A stretch of 64,000 nucleotides of DNA, from positions 203,906 to 267,905 of the forward strand of contig JALONN010000004.1 in assembly GCA_025454915.1 (NCBI GenBank), written 5' to 3'. The notes beneath the pieces are model-generated. The model did not search any database. It was not told the DNA's origin and was given only the letters and a program-made list of their open reading frames with translations. The stretch comes from Raineya sp. Lineage in GTDB: Bacteria; Bacteroidota; Bacteroidia; Cytophagales; Thermonemataceae. The position numbers were made by a program, and so were the translations under genes. Below are positions 34,676 to 42,910 of the stretch, one piece after another (the first letter of the stretch is position 1; every line of letters begins with the position of its first letter).

Positions 34676-36058
34676 ATGTTACAGAGATACAGCAAGTTAA
34701 TAAAATTGAGTTACTCAATAGGCGATTTAATTGCTCTTAATCTAGCCTTTTTAGTCGCTTATTGGTTACGTTTTAAAACTTTTTCTGGGATAGATCAAGA
34801 CCCTTATTGGTATGTGGGTTTGTATTACAATGCCATCTGGATTCTCATCTCTATTTTAGCTAAAACATATCAAATATCTCGTTTAGATGACTATCTTACC
34901 ACAGCACGTAAAAATTTAAGAGCTATAGCTTGGCATTTTGCTTTGGTAACTATTTTTTTAGTTTTATTACAAGTCAAAGATTATTCTCGTTTTCATTTAC
35001 TGGTTTCGTATGGAGCTTTGAGCCTGTTAGTATTGGCATGGAGAGTTCTGATTATATGGATGTTAAGAATTTACAGACGGTCAGGCTATAACCAAATTAA
35101 AATTATTATTGTAGGATATGGAAAAGCTGGATTAGATTTGTACAACTTTGTCATGAAAAATCCTGATAGAGGCTATCAGTTTTTTGGTTTCTTTGATGAT
35201 AAATTCAATGATAATTCCCTGATAAAGGGGACATTACAAGATTTAGAACAGTACATTGTAGAAAATGATGTGGGGGAAATCTTTTGTTCATTGGACAGAG
35301 TGAATCGAGAACAATTAAAAAAAATCACAACGATTGCAGATAATCATCTGAAAAGGATAAAATTGTTACCCAACTTGAAAGATTTTACAGCTGCAGAAGT
35401 TGCTGTTGAACAGTATGGTTCAATTCCTGTAGTTCTTTCAAGAACAGAACCTCTTAATGATGCCATCAACCAAATTTTAAAACGAAGTTTTGATATACTT
35501 TTTTCAATTTCTGTAATTTTATTGGTTTTTACGTGGCTTTTTCCTATCTTAGCTTTAATAATAAAATTAAACTCAAGAGGTCCTGTATTTTTTAAACAAA
35601 AACGAGCAGGAAAAGACAATAAAGTATTTTGGGTTTATAAGTTTAGAACGATGACTTATAGAAAAAATGCAGAATTTGTTCAGGCAACCCAAAATGATAA
35701 TAGAATTACTAAAATTGGTCGTTTTTTAAGGAAAACGAGCATTGATGAATTACCTCAATTTTTTAATGTTTTGTTGGGTGATATGACTGTAGTGGGTCCA
35801 AGACCTCACCCTTTAGAACTCAATGAAACATTTAAACATATTGTAGAAAAATACATGGTGAGGCATTTAGTAAAACCAGGAGTAACGGGCTTAGCACAAG
35901 TAAAAGGTTATAGAGGAGAAACCAAAGATGTTCGTTCGATGATTAATCGTGTAAAAATGGATGTATTTTATATTGAAAATTGGTCTTTTTGGTTAGATAT
36001 TCGGATTGTACTTTGGACAATTCGAAGTATGATGAAGGGCGATAAAAACGCATTTTAG
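34676..36058 (+). CDS. undecaprenyl-phosphate sugar phosphotransferase (WcaJ-like)
   Basis: This PHPT-family enzyme starts exopolysaccharide synthesis by placing a sugar-1-phosphate (often glucose) on undecaprenyl phosphate. The 460-residue protein has four to five N-terminal membrane helices, a central CoA-binding-like Rossmann region (IKIIIVGYGKAGLDLYNF near 141-158), and the C-terminal catalytic part. The catalytic part begins KRSFDILFSISVILL near 268 and contains GPVFFKQKRAG near 303, VYKFRTM near 322, SIDELPQFFNVLLGDM near 353 and VVGPRPHP near 371. The preferred sugar is not certain. It is followed after 44 bases by a WecA-like gene. Confidence 0.92.
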   Translation: MLQRYSKLIKLSYSIGDLIALNLAFLVAYWLRFKTFSGIDQDPYWYVGLYYNAIWILISILAKTYQISRLDDYLTTARKNLRAIAWHFALVTIFLVLLQVKDYSRFHLLVSYGALSLLVLAWRVLIIWMLRIYRRSGYNQIKIIIVGYGKAGLDLYNFVMKNPDRGYQFFGFFDDKFNDNSLIKGTLQDLEQYIVENDVGEIFCSLDRVNREQLKKITTIADNHLKRIKLLPNLKDFTAAEVAVEQYGSIPVVLSRTEPLNDAINQILKRSFDILFSISVILLVFTWLFPILALIIKLNSRGPVFFKQKRAGKDNKVFWVYKFRTMTYRKNAEFVQATQNDNRITKIGRFLRKTSIDELPQFFNVLLGDMTVVGPRPHPLELNETFKHIVEKYMVRHLVKPGVTGLAQVKGYRGETKDVRSMINRVKMDVFYIENWSFWLDIRIVLWTIRSMMKGDKNAF

Positions 36059-36102
36059 TATTATGAAAAACAGGTAAGTTCTAGCTTATCGAAATAGGTG
36101 TT

Positions 36103-37206
36103 ATGATGATTTATATTTTAGTAGCCTCATTTTTGGTTGCTTTGGTAATAGCTTGGATAAGTATCCCTGTCATTATCAAGGTTGCCGAACAAAAGCATCT
36201 TTATGATGAACCAAATGAGGCAAGAAAATCGCATGTAAGTAAAATTCCTACACTTGGAGGAATTGCTATTTTTGCGGGAACAGTTATATCTGCAAGCTTT
36301 TTTGCACATCAAAGTGGGCATTTAGATTTAGGGGCTTTTCTTTCTGCAATGACTATCCTGTTTTTTACAGGTATTAAAGATGATATTATCCCTTTACCTC
36401 CTTATAAAAAATTCTTAGCCCAACTTTTAGCTACTTGTATTATAGTCTTCTGGGGTGGTGTTCAGTTGAGTAGTTATTATGGCTTCTTCTTTATCTATGA
36501 AGCATCTTCTATTTGGCTAAACTTAGCTACTATATTTACTATTATTGTCATTATCAATGCCTTCAATTTAATAGATGGTGTAAATGGATTAGCTGGAGGT
36601 ATTGGTGTAATTGTATTGGCTACGTTTGGTTTATGGTTTTATATGCACAATGAAGAGAGTTTAGCAATTTGGTCTTTTGCAACTTGTGGGGCTGTTGTGG
36701 GCTTTTTAAGATATAATTTACTCATTAATGCTAAAATATTCATGGGTGATACAGGTTCTTTAATATTAGGCTTTATTTCTGCTGTTTTTGCAATTCAATT
36801 TATAGAAATGAACAAAACAGAATTAAGCTTTGCAGGAGGGAAAGCTCCTATATTTGCTGTTGCAGTACTTATTATCCCCTTATTTGATACCATTAGAGTT
36901 TTTGCTATTAGATTAGCAAATAAACGCTCTCCTTTTTCTGGTGATAGAAATCATTTACATCACTTATTATTAGATGTAGGTTTCAATCACATCCAAACAT
37001 CATTTATTCTATATGGAATGTGTGGGGGAGCAATTCTTATTGGTTTCTATTTGAGATTCTTACCTGCTTATGGATATTTGGGCATTATTCTTTCTTTTGT
37101 CCTTATATTTACCCAAATACTTGTTTTATTGAAGAAAAAGCAACAAAAAAAAAAGTTATCCAATAATTTAGAAGACCTTCAATATAAATTTAGTTCCAAT
37201 TCCTGA
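36103..37206 (+). CDS. wecA: WecA/TagO-like undecaprenyl-phosphate sugar-1-phosphate transferase
   Basis: A PNPT-family enzyme with about eleven helices that transfers N-acetylglucosamine-1-phosphate or a similar sugar to undecaprenyl phosphate. Motifs: RKSHVSKIPTLGG near 41-53, the metal-binding GIKDDI near 88, NAFNLIDGVNGLAGG near 150-164, KIFMGDTGSL near 208-217 and the histidine loop DRNHLHHLLLD near 283-293. The 367-residue length is normal. It follows the WcaJ-like gene on the same strand with a 44-base gap, so two different initiating enzymes share a locus. No glycosyltransferase genes follow. Confidence 0.9.
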   Translation: MMIYILVASFLVALVIAWISIPVIIKVAEQKHLYDEPNEARKSHVSKIPTLGGIAIFAGTVISASFFAHQSGHLDLGAFLSAMTILFFTGIKDDIIPLPPYKKFLAQLLATCIIVFWGGVQLSSYYGFFFIYEASSIWLNLATIFTIIVIINAFNLIDGVNGLAGGIGVIVLATFGLWFYMHNEESLAIWSFATCGAVVGFLRYNLLINAKIFMGDTGSLILGFISAVFAIQFIEMNKTELSFAGGKAPIFAVAVLIIPLFDTIRVFAIRLANKRSPFSGDRNHLHHLLLDVGFNHIQTSFILYGMCGGAILIGFYLRFLPAYGYLGIILSFVLIFTQILVLLKKKQQKKKLSNNLEDLQYKFSSNS

Positions 37207-37238
37207 TAAAACCACCTTAGAATAATATTCTTACTTTT

Positions 37239-37808
37239 ATGAAAAAACTTAGTCTTTTAATAATTTTGTTATCTATTGCTTTCTCTTGTAGAACTATCAG
37301 AGAAGTTAAGAATCTTGCTCAATGCGAATTTAGTACAACTACTATTGACAATATGCGTTTAGCAAATATCAATGTACAAAATGTATCTGAAGTTTCAGAC
37401 ATCAACCCTTTAGAAATTGCTGGTATCTTAAAATCTGTGTCCCAAAAAACTCTACCCCTTTCTTTTGTAGTCAATATCAATATTAATAACCCTAATGAGA
37501 AATTAGCTGCTCTAAATTATTTGGAATGGATTGCTGAAATTGACAATGTAGAGATAGCCAAAGGCATTGTAAAGCAACGTTATGAAATACCCGCTGGTGA
37601 AAATATTGTAATGCCTTTAAATGTTGCTTCGGATTTATACAAAATATTTTCTCAAAAAGAAGGACGAGAGCTCATTAGTAAAAGTTTAGGTGTCAAAGAT
37701 GAGCAGAATAAGCCTAAAAATTTAAAATTGAAAGTAAAGCCTTCTATATCCGTAGGAAAAGGCTATGTAAAATATCCAGGGTATATTGTTGTCAAACAAA
37801 AAATATAA
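37239..37808 (+). CDS. LEA-type-2-like lipoprotein
   Basis: The 189-residue protein has a lipobox ending at Cys17 (SIAFSC) after MKKLSLLIILLS. The mature sequence resembles LEA14/Water-stress domains: FVVNININNPNEKLAALNYLEW near 81-102 (in pieces), IAKGIV, then EIPAGENIVMPLNVASDLYKI near 124-144. Such domains are found in desiccation proteins and in surface lipoproteins of Bacteroidota. Specific function is unknown. It starts 32 bases after wecA and may be in the same transcript. Confidence 0.65.
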   Translation: MKKLSLLIILLSIAFSCRTIREVKNLAQCEFSTTTIDNMRLANINVQNVSEVSDINPLEIAGILKSVSQKTLPLSFVVNININNPNEKLAALNYLEWIAEIDNVEIAKGIVKQRYEIPAGENIVMPLNVASDLYKIFSQKEGRELISKSLGVKDEQNKPKNLKLKVKPSISVGKGYVKYPGYIVVKQKI

Positions 37809-37846
37809 ATAAAAAAGGGAATGTAAACATTCCCTTTTTTATTTAT
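37805..37846. terminator. bidirectional terminator hairpin
   Basis: AAAAAAGGGAATG at 37811-37823, loop TAAA, CATTCCCTTTTTT at 37828-37840, extended by ATAAAT at 37805 and ATTTAT at 37841. A 19-bp stem between convergent genes. Confidence 0.92.
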
Positions 37847-39216
37847 ACCAATATTAATTTGAAGATATAGAAGAGTAACATTGACAGTCCGATAGAAACT
37901 GGTAGTGTTAGTAGCCAAGCCAATGCTATACTTTTAACTGTTGATTTTTGAAGATTCTTTACACCATTAGCAGCTATCATACTTCCAGCAACTCCAGATG
38001 ATAAAATATGAGTTGTGCTTACTGGCAAACTATAGACAAACGAAGAAAAACCTATTGTAGCTGTTGCAATTAACTCCGCAGAAGCCCCTTGTGCATAGGT
38101 TAAATGTTGTTTACCAATTTTTTCACCAATGGTTACCACAATTCTTCTCCAACCTATCATTGTTCCTAACCCTAAACTTAATGCAATTGCTACAATTGTC
38201 CATGTAGGAGCATAGTCTGTAGTTTTTTTCTTAAATTCTGATAAAATAGCTTTTGCAGGTTTTTCAATAGTTGGTTCTTTCTTATAGATTTCCTTAAATT
38301 TTTTTTCTATTTTGATAATATTCTTACGAGCTTCTTTAATGTCTGCTTTTTCAAGCTTTTCTTTTGCAAACACAGTTTTAAGAATGGCTTGTTCTTTCTT
38401 TATTCCATCAAATGTGCTACTAGGATAGTTTTTACCAAGTATTACTACTTTTTCTTCAAAAATCTGATATGCCTTTTGATAATCTTTTACACTAAATTCA
38501 GGATTTAGAGCATAATGAGCAGGTAGTATTCCTATTAAGACAAGCATCAGTAACCCAACACCTTTTTGTCCATCATTTGAACCATGAGCGAAACTTACAC
38601 CTGAACATGTAAATATAAGGATAGCACGTATCCAACTTGGAGGAGGTGTATCTCCATCTGGTGCTTCAAAAATTTTAGGGCTTTTAACTGAGAATTTTAA
38701 AATCCATAGTAAAATAGCTGCCAATGTTAAACCAATAAGAGGAGCTAATAACAAAGATAAACCTACTTCTGCTGCTTTTGACCAATTCACACCAGTAATT
38801 CCTTTTCCTATGTCTAAAGAATAAGCTATTCCTACACCCAAAATAGCACCAATAAGTGTATGTGAACTTGAAGAAGGAATACCTAAATACCATGTACCAA
38901 AATTCCAAATAATTGCAGAGAGCAGTAAAGCAAGTACCATAGACATCCCCAACCAAACATCGCCTTGTAATAGGGCATCTGTTGGCAGTAAGTTAATAAT
39001 TCCTATGGCAACTCCTATTCCTCCAAAAAAAACACCCGCAAAATTTAATACCCCAGAAAGGACAACAGCAGCTTGTGGCTTTAAAGATTTTGTATAAATT
39101 ACCGTAGCAACGGCATTGGCTGTATCATGGAAACCATTTATGAATTCAAAAATTAATACACAAGCAACACTAACAAATAAAAGAACGATAACAGAAATTT
39201 CTAAACCTTCTAACAT
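37843..39216 (-). CDS. inorganic phosphate transporter, Pit family
   Basis: Pit proteins take up phosphate as a metal-phosphate complex with protons. The ATG at 39216 is chosen because the longer frame starts with TTG. The two family signatures are GFHDTANAVATVI near 29-41 and SFAHGSNDGQKGVG near 210-223, in inverted halves, with about ten helices. A cytosolic charged insert (about 245-320, rich in Lys/Glu helices, VVILGKNYPSSTFDGIKK onward) lies in the middle loop, as in many Bacteroidota homologues. Phosphate is the likely substrate. It is a single-gene unit with its own promoter candidate. Confidence 0.92.
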   Translation of the reverse strand: MLEGLEISVIVLLFVSVACVLIFEFINGFHDTANAVATVIYTKSLKPQAAVVLSGVLNFAGVFFGGIGVAIGIINLLPTDALLQGDVWLGMSMVLALLLSAIIWNFGTWYLGIPSSSSHTLIGAILGVGIAYSLDIGKGITGVNWSKAAEVGLSLLLAPLIGLTLAAILLWILKFSVKSPKIFEAPDGDTPPPSWIRAILIFTCSGVSFAHGSNDGQKGVGLLMLVLIGILPAHYALNPEFSVKDYQKAYQIFEEKVVILGKNYPSSTFDGIKKEQAILKTVFAKEKLEKADIKEARKNIIKIEKKFKEIYKKEPTIEKPAKAILSEFKKKTTDYAPTWTIVAIALSLGLGTMIGWRRIVVTIGEKIGKQHLTYAQGASAELIATATIGFSSFVYSLPVSTTHILSSGVAGSMIAANGVKNLQKSTVKSIALAWLLTLPVSIGLSMLLFYIFKLILV

Positions 39217-39246
39217 AGAATCGTATTTCGTGAAACAAAAATCACG

Positions 39247-39280
39247 CAAAGTTAAGAAAATTAGTATGTGTTGTTATCAA
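39247..39280 (-). promoter_or_regulatory. candidate Pit promoter
   Basis: On the minus strand TTG (complement of 39278-39280), a 23-base spacer and TAACTTTG (complement of 39247-39254) fit the Bacteroidota consensus. The leader would be about 25 bases. Confidence 0.45.
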
Positions 39281-39308
39281 TATATAATTTTTTAACAAAA
39301 ACTTAATA

Positions 39309-39638
39309 TTATAAAGCTAATTTTTCGCTGGGATTCCAAAAATGCTTCTGAAAATCTTGTATTTGATCATTTACAATTTTTAAGCCTTCGTTTTCTAAAA
39401 GGTTTTGCATGGTTTCAGGTGTTTCAAAAAAATGCTTGCCTGTTAGTTGCCCATTTCTGTTTACAACTCTATGGGCAGGCACATCTTTTTCTGTATGAGC
39501 TGCATTCATTGCCCAACCTACCATTCTTGCACCTCCTTTTGTACCCAAGTACTGAGCTATTGCTCCATAAGTAGTAACTTGCCCTTCAGGAATAAGTTTT
39601 ACTACTTCATATACTTCCTGAAAAAAGTTTTTTTCCAT
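39309..39638 (-). CDS. alkyltransferase-like protein (ATL), MGMT family without active Cys
   Basis: The 109-residue protein has the MGMT C-terminal fold: VTTYGAIAQYLGTKGGARMVGWAMN near 21-45 (in pieces), then VPAHRVVNRNGQLTGK near 53-68. In true O6-alkylguanine alkyltransferases the motif reads PCHRV. Here position 55 is Ala (PAHRV), so the protein cannot accept the alkyl group. ATL proteins bind O6-alkylguanine, flip it out and hand the lesion to nucleotide excision repair. That role is inferred from the family. It is a single-gene unit. Confidence 0.9.
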   Translation of the reverse strand: MEKNFFQEVYEVVKLIPEGQVTTYGAIAQYLGTKGGARMVGWAMNAAHTEKDVPAHRVVNRNGQLTGKHFFETPETMQNLLENEGLKIVNDQIQDFQKHFWNPSEKLAL

Positions 39639-39660
39639 AAATTTTAACTTGAAATAAGAA

Positions 39661-39690
39661 AAAAAGGTCAGTAAATTTACTGACCTTTTT
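39661..39690 (-). terminator. perfect 30-bp palindromic terminator
   Basis: AAAAAGGTCAGTAAA at 39661-39675 is directly followed by its complement at 39676-39690, with no spare loop bases. It lies after the DUF1573 gene and upstream of the ATL gene, both on the minus strand. Confidence 0.8.
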
Positions 39691-39720
39691 GTTTTTTTAT
39701 AAAGAGAAAAATTACTGGTT

Positions 39721-40182
39721 TTATTTAGGCTGTATTGTAGGATTGGTAGAACCTCCTTGCTCTTTTGCTACTACTGTACCTTGTAATGATAACGTTATAG
39801 GTTCTCCAGCATTAGAATTTACTGCTATATTCTTATTGAATTGACCTACACTTGCTGCATTATAAGTAGCAGTAATTGTTCCTGTTTTACCAGGAGCAAT
39901 AGGTTCTTTTGTATAAGAAGGTGTTGTGCAACCACAAGAAGCCTGTACATTAGATAGTACTAAAGGTGCTTTCCCTGTGTTCTTGAATGTAAATGTAGTA
40001 GTTACTGGTGTACCTTGAGGTATGCTTCCAAAGTCATGTGTTGTTTTTTCAAACTTGATTTGAGGTACAGGAGCAACGGATGCCACAGATGCTGTTTTTT
40101 GAGCCATCACTGTTCCACCCAGAGCGAAAAGAACTACTAAAAAAATACCAAAAGGATTTCCAAAAGGAGTACGATTTTTCAT
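39721..40182 (-). CDS. DUF1573 secreted protein
   Basis: The 153-residue protein has a signal peptide (cleaved about residue 27, FALGGTVMA). The single Ig-like DUF1573 domain reads IKFEKTTHDFGSIPQGTPVTTTFTFKNTG (in pieces), then VQASCGCTTPSY with the conserved CGCT motif near 83-90, and IAPGKTGTITATYNA near 96-110. DUF1573 domains are small adhesive or structural sandwiches typical of Bacteroidota exports. Function is unknown. It is upstream of a strong palindromic terminator. Confidence 0.88.
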   Translation of the reverse strand: MKNRTPFGNPFGIFLVVLFALGGTVMAQKTASVASVAPVPQIKFEKTTHDFGSIPQGTPVTTTFTFKNTGKAPLVLSNVQASCGCTTPSYTKEPIAPGKTGTITATYNAASVGQFNKNIAVNSNAGEPITLSLQGTVVAKEQGGSTNPTIQPK

Positions 40183-40250
40183 TTTATTACGAATTTTAAT
40201 TTTAACTTTTTTACTTTATACTGAAAGTTAGCAAAAGGTGTTCCAAATTT

Positions 40251-41093
40251 CTAAAAATTTCTTTTCTTTTTCCAACGTTTGTGAGACCAAAGCCAATTGG
40301 CAGGTGTTTTTTGTATTTGAGCTTCCAATAGTCTAACGTAATTTTCAGTGATTTTGTTATCTGACTTCTCCTGAGGATGATAAATTTCTTCAAAATATAG
40401 TTCATAATACCCTCTTTTAAGCCTAGTAGCCCCTCCAAATACAACTGGCAGTTGTAGTTTAGTCGCTATTTTTTCTACACCTGCAAAAAAAGCAGTATCC
40501 TGATTTAAGAAATTTGTCCAATGGTCTTTTTCGTTACCTGCTGGGCTTTGATCAGCTAGTAAAGCTACTATTCGAGCCTCATTGTTTTTTTGTAAAACAT
40601 CTTTTAATATATTTTGCATTTTCAGAGGCTGTCCTCCAAAATGAGTTCTGATTTTAAGCATTAGCTTATCGAAAAACTTACTACTAAGCTCCTGATAAAC
40701 AAAATGAACTGAATAAGGCTGTTTCAGGCTGGTAATAAGAGAAAGCCACTCCCAATTAAATAAGTGGGCTGTAAGCACCAAAACAGTTTTTCCTTCATTA
40801 AGTCGGTTGGTTAACAAATCAATATTTTTAACAACGAACCTTTTTTCCAGCTCTTTTTTTGAAATGCTTAGTATTTTCAGTGTTTCAATAAATACTTCAG
40901 CAAGATGCCTATAGAAATCTTTTTGTATTCTTTTTAGCTCTTCATCTGTTTTTTCAGGGAAAGAGTTTTTTAAATTTTGCCAAACAACTTTCTTACGATA
41001 ACCAATGATATAAAAAGCCAAAAAGTAGAGAAAATCTGCTAATAAATATAAGACAGATAATGGCAAATACGATAGTAACTTAAAAGCCCACAT
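40251..41093 (-). CDS. LpxL/HtrB-like lipid acyltransferase
   Basis: The 280-residue protein adds acyl chains to lipids, as in late lipid A or ornithine-lipid type synthesis. The ATG at 41093 is preferred over a TTG ten codons upstream. An N-terminal membrane helix (LSVLYLLADFLYFLAFYII) is followed by the motif LTAHLFNWEWLS near 107-118 (His and acidic residue in the HX4E pattern) and LLADQSPAG near 177-185, a substrate motif. It begins 1 base after the stop of the 121-residue unknown gene and is co-transcribed with it. The lipid acceptor is not known. Confidence 0.85.
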   Translation of the reverse strand: MWAFKLLSYLPLSVLYLLADFLYFLAFYIIGYRKKVVWQNLKNSFPEKTDEELKRIQKDFYRHLAEVFIETLKILSISKKELEKRFVVKNIDLLTNRLNEGKTVLVLTAHLFNWEWLSLITSLKQPYSVHFVYQELSSKFFDKLMLKIRTHFGGQPLKMQNILKDVLQKNNEARIVALLADQSPAGNEKDHWTNFLNQDTAFFAGVEKIATKLQLPVVFGGATRLKRGYYELYFEEIYHPQEKSDNKITENYVRLLEAQIQKTPANWLWSHKRWKKKRNF

Positions 41094-41094
41094 T

Positions 41095-41460
41095 CTAGTC
41101 TTCTGGATAAGGCAAAAAAACAAAGTTCATAAAATCTCTATCTACCACAAACAAACAACAAAACTCATCTGGATCTTTGTATGCACTCTTAAAACTTTCT
41201 ATATCCATGATTAGCTGTCTTTGTTCAAACTCTCCTGCAAATGAAACAAAACAATGCCAGTCTAAATGAGCAATATTTTTATCTATTAATAAGCTACCAA
41301 TAGCAATTTGTTCTTTACAAATAGGGAATATCGGGAACTCAAATCCTCGTGTACGTAATTGATAGGAGGCTTCTTTGAGGGTATCAGCCACTACTACAAA
41401 ATCTTTGGTAAATGTACCCAAATATTTTGCTTGTTTTTGCAATTCGGGATCGTTATTCAT
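41095..41460 (-). CDS. hypothetical protein, acyltransferase-linked
   Basis: The 121-residue product starts at the ATG at 41460. Thirteen upstream codons leading to a TTG are left out because they would run over the promoter. Recognisable segments are FTKDFVVVADTLKEASYQLRTRG and FEFPIFPICKEQIAIGSLLIDK, ending in VDRDFMNFVFLPYPED. The sequence looks like a small soluble alpha/beta domain. I do not recognise a family with confidence. Its stop lies one base before the acyltransferase ATG. Confidence 0.6.
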   Translation of the reverse strand: MNNDPELQKQAKYLGTFTKDFVVVADTLKEASYQLRTRGFEFPIFPICKEQIAIGSLLIDKNIAHLDWHCFVSFAGEFEQRQLIMDIESFKSAYKDPDEFCCLFVVDRDFMNFVFLPYPED

Positions 41461-41478
41461 AATCTTTTTCCTCAATTT

Positions 41479-41500
41479 TTTGGGTGCAAATATACCCAAA
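41479..41500 (-). promoter_or_regulatory. candidate operator overlapping a -7 box
   Basis: TTTGGGT at 41479-41485 and ACCCAAA at 41494-41500 are inverted repeats. Between them CAAATATA (41487-41494) is, on the minus strand, TATATTTG, a full -7 box. The start would fall about 20 bases before the ATG at 41460. Confidence 0.4.
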
Positions 41501-41544
41501 TTCCTTTATTTTTTATTAATTTTACTTAGAATGTAACATCAATC

Positions 41545-41838
41545 ATGGACTCAGATTTAACTATTGTACAAAACTCTATCCATTCTTATTGGGATGATGC
41601 TCTACCTCAAGAAAGTTTCTCTTGGGAAGACTTGGAAGAAAATTTACGAAAGTTTATAGCTCATTTACTACAAAAATTCCCAGAAAGACTTTTACAAGCT
41701 GCTTATCGCCTCGATTTACCCGAAAAATCATTCACAGAGGCTTTCTATAATCAGGATGTCAATAAAATAACATCTCTGGTTTTAGAAAGAGAACAAAAAC
41801 GGCTTTATTTTAGAAAAAAGTATTCAGATTCTCAGTAA
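41545..41838 (+). CDS. hypothetical protein
   Basis: The 97-residue protein is soluble and mostly helical: IHSYWDDALPQESFSWEDLEENLRKFIAHLL (pieces), KFPERLLQAAYRLDLPEKSFTEAFY, then NKITSLVLEREQKRLYFRKKY. No domain is recognised. The 3' end overlaps the nitrilase-like gene on the other strand by 29 bases. It starts about 85 bases from the divergent unknown/acyltransferase unit and may share its regulatory region. Confidence 0.6.
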   Translation: MDSDLTIVQNSIHSYWDDALPQESFSWEDLEENLRKFIAHLLQKFPERLLQAAYRLDLPEKSFTEAFYNQDVNKITSLVLEREQKRLYFRKKYSDSQ

Positions 41839-42604
41839 TAGTATCAGCATCTAAGTAGATTGGAAATTTTGTTCTAAAGTCTTCTAAAGGAGCTTTTTCG
41901 AGAAGAACATTTACAATCTTCTCTTCTCCATTTTCTATTTTAACAACTTTATTGCCCTTAAAGTCATAAACAGCAGAATTTCCATTATATTCATTTCCTT
42001 TTGCATCAGTACCTACTCTATTTAGACCTACGCTATACACCTGATTTTCAATAGCTCTTGCTTGTAATAAAGTATCCCAAGCATTGAGACGAGGGTTGGG
42101 CCAATTGGCTACATATAAAACTACATCATAGGCTAAATTTATATTTCTTGCCCAAACAGGAAAGCGTAAATCGTAACAAATTAGAGGAAAAATGTTCCAA
42201 CCTTTTATATTTTTGATAATACGTTTATTGCCTTGTGTATAAACTTCATGTTCTCCTGCCATTCTAAACAAATGTCTTTTATCATAAAAGTCTATTTTTC
42301 CATCAGGTTCTACCCATAGAAATCTATTATAGTATTGTTCTTTTTCTTTTATAATACAGCTCCCTACCACCACAGCATTTTTCTTTTTAGCTTGTTGTTG
42401 AAGCCATTTGCAGGTAGTTAAGTTCATAGGTTCGGCAAAAGCAGAAGCATTCATAGTAAAACCTGTTGTAAACATTTCAGGCAACACAATTAAGTCTGTT
42501 GGCTGGGTGATTTCCTCCATTTTTTCTTCTAACATTGCCAGATTTGCTGTTGGATTTTCCCAGTATAAATCTGTTTGTATGATGGTTGTATATAAATTAT
42601 CCAT
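41810..42604 (-). CDS. nitrilase-superfamily amidohydrolase, YafV/omega-amidase-like
   Basis: The nitrilase superfamily catalytic triad is present: Glu43 (VLPEMFTTGF), Lys109 (DFYDKRHLF) and Cys143 (FPLICYDLRFP). The whole 264-residue length fits YafV, which hydrolyses alpha-ketoglutaramate and similar omega-amides as part of methionine salvage or metabolite repair. Other nitrilases with the same fold are possible, so the substrate is inferred. It is the last gene of the meaB-mce-ligase unit, 15 bases after the small unknown gene, and overlaps a convergent gene by 29 bases. Confidence 0.85.
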   Translation of the reverse strand: MDNLYTTIIQTDLYWENPTANLAMLEEKMEEITQPTDLIVLPEMFTTGFTMNASAFAEPMNLTTCKWLQQQAKKKNAVVVGSCIIKEKEQYYNRFLWVEPDGKIDFYDKRHLFRMAGEHEVYTQGNKRIIKNIKGWNIFPLICYDLRFPVWARNINLAYDVVLYVANWPNPRLNAWDTLLQARAIENQVYSVGLNRVGTDAKGNEYNGNSAVYDFKGNKVVKIENGEEKIVNVLLEKAPLEDFRTKFPIYLDADTITENLNTFF

Positions 42605-42619
42605 TTCTTAATTTGTTTA

Positions 42620-42910
42620 TTATTCTCGAAATCCCATATGATATATATCTACTGCTGTTAATAAGGGACAATTGATTACAGATTTTATTAACCAAACTGT
42701 AGGTATGGAGCCTAAATTATTATCTTTTAGATATTTTGATAAGATTGGTAAATCTTTTTGTGAATCCAACTTATCAAAAAAATATTTTAAATGCTGCAAA
42801 TGATCATTATGAACACCATTTAAATAGTTACTTTTAATTTCTAAGAACTCACTTCCATTAATTATTTTTTCTCCAGCATCATTATATTCTATTTTCAAAT
42901 TGATTTCCAT
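42620..42910 (-). CDS. hypothetical protein in the meaB operon
   Basis: The 96-residue protein begins with a beta-like segment (MEINLKIEYNDAGEKIINGSEF) and continues with helices (YLNGVHNDHLQHLKYFFDKL, then LPILSKYLKDNNLGSIPTVWLIKSV). No domain is recognised. Its ATG overlaps the stop of the acyl-CoA synthetase gene by one base (TAATG), so the two are translationally linked. Role in the pathway is not known. Confidence 0.6.
   Translation of the reverse strand: MEINLKIEYNDAGEKIINGSEFLEIKSNYLNGVHNDHLQHLKYFFDKLDSQKDLPILSKYLKDNNLGSIPTVWLIKSVINCPLLTAVDIYHMGFRE

Noticed and set aside
39309..39638. Annotation as an active O6-methylguanine methyltransferase.
   Set aside because: The acceptor Cys is Ala (PAHRV).
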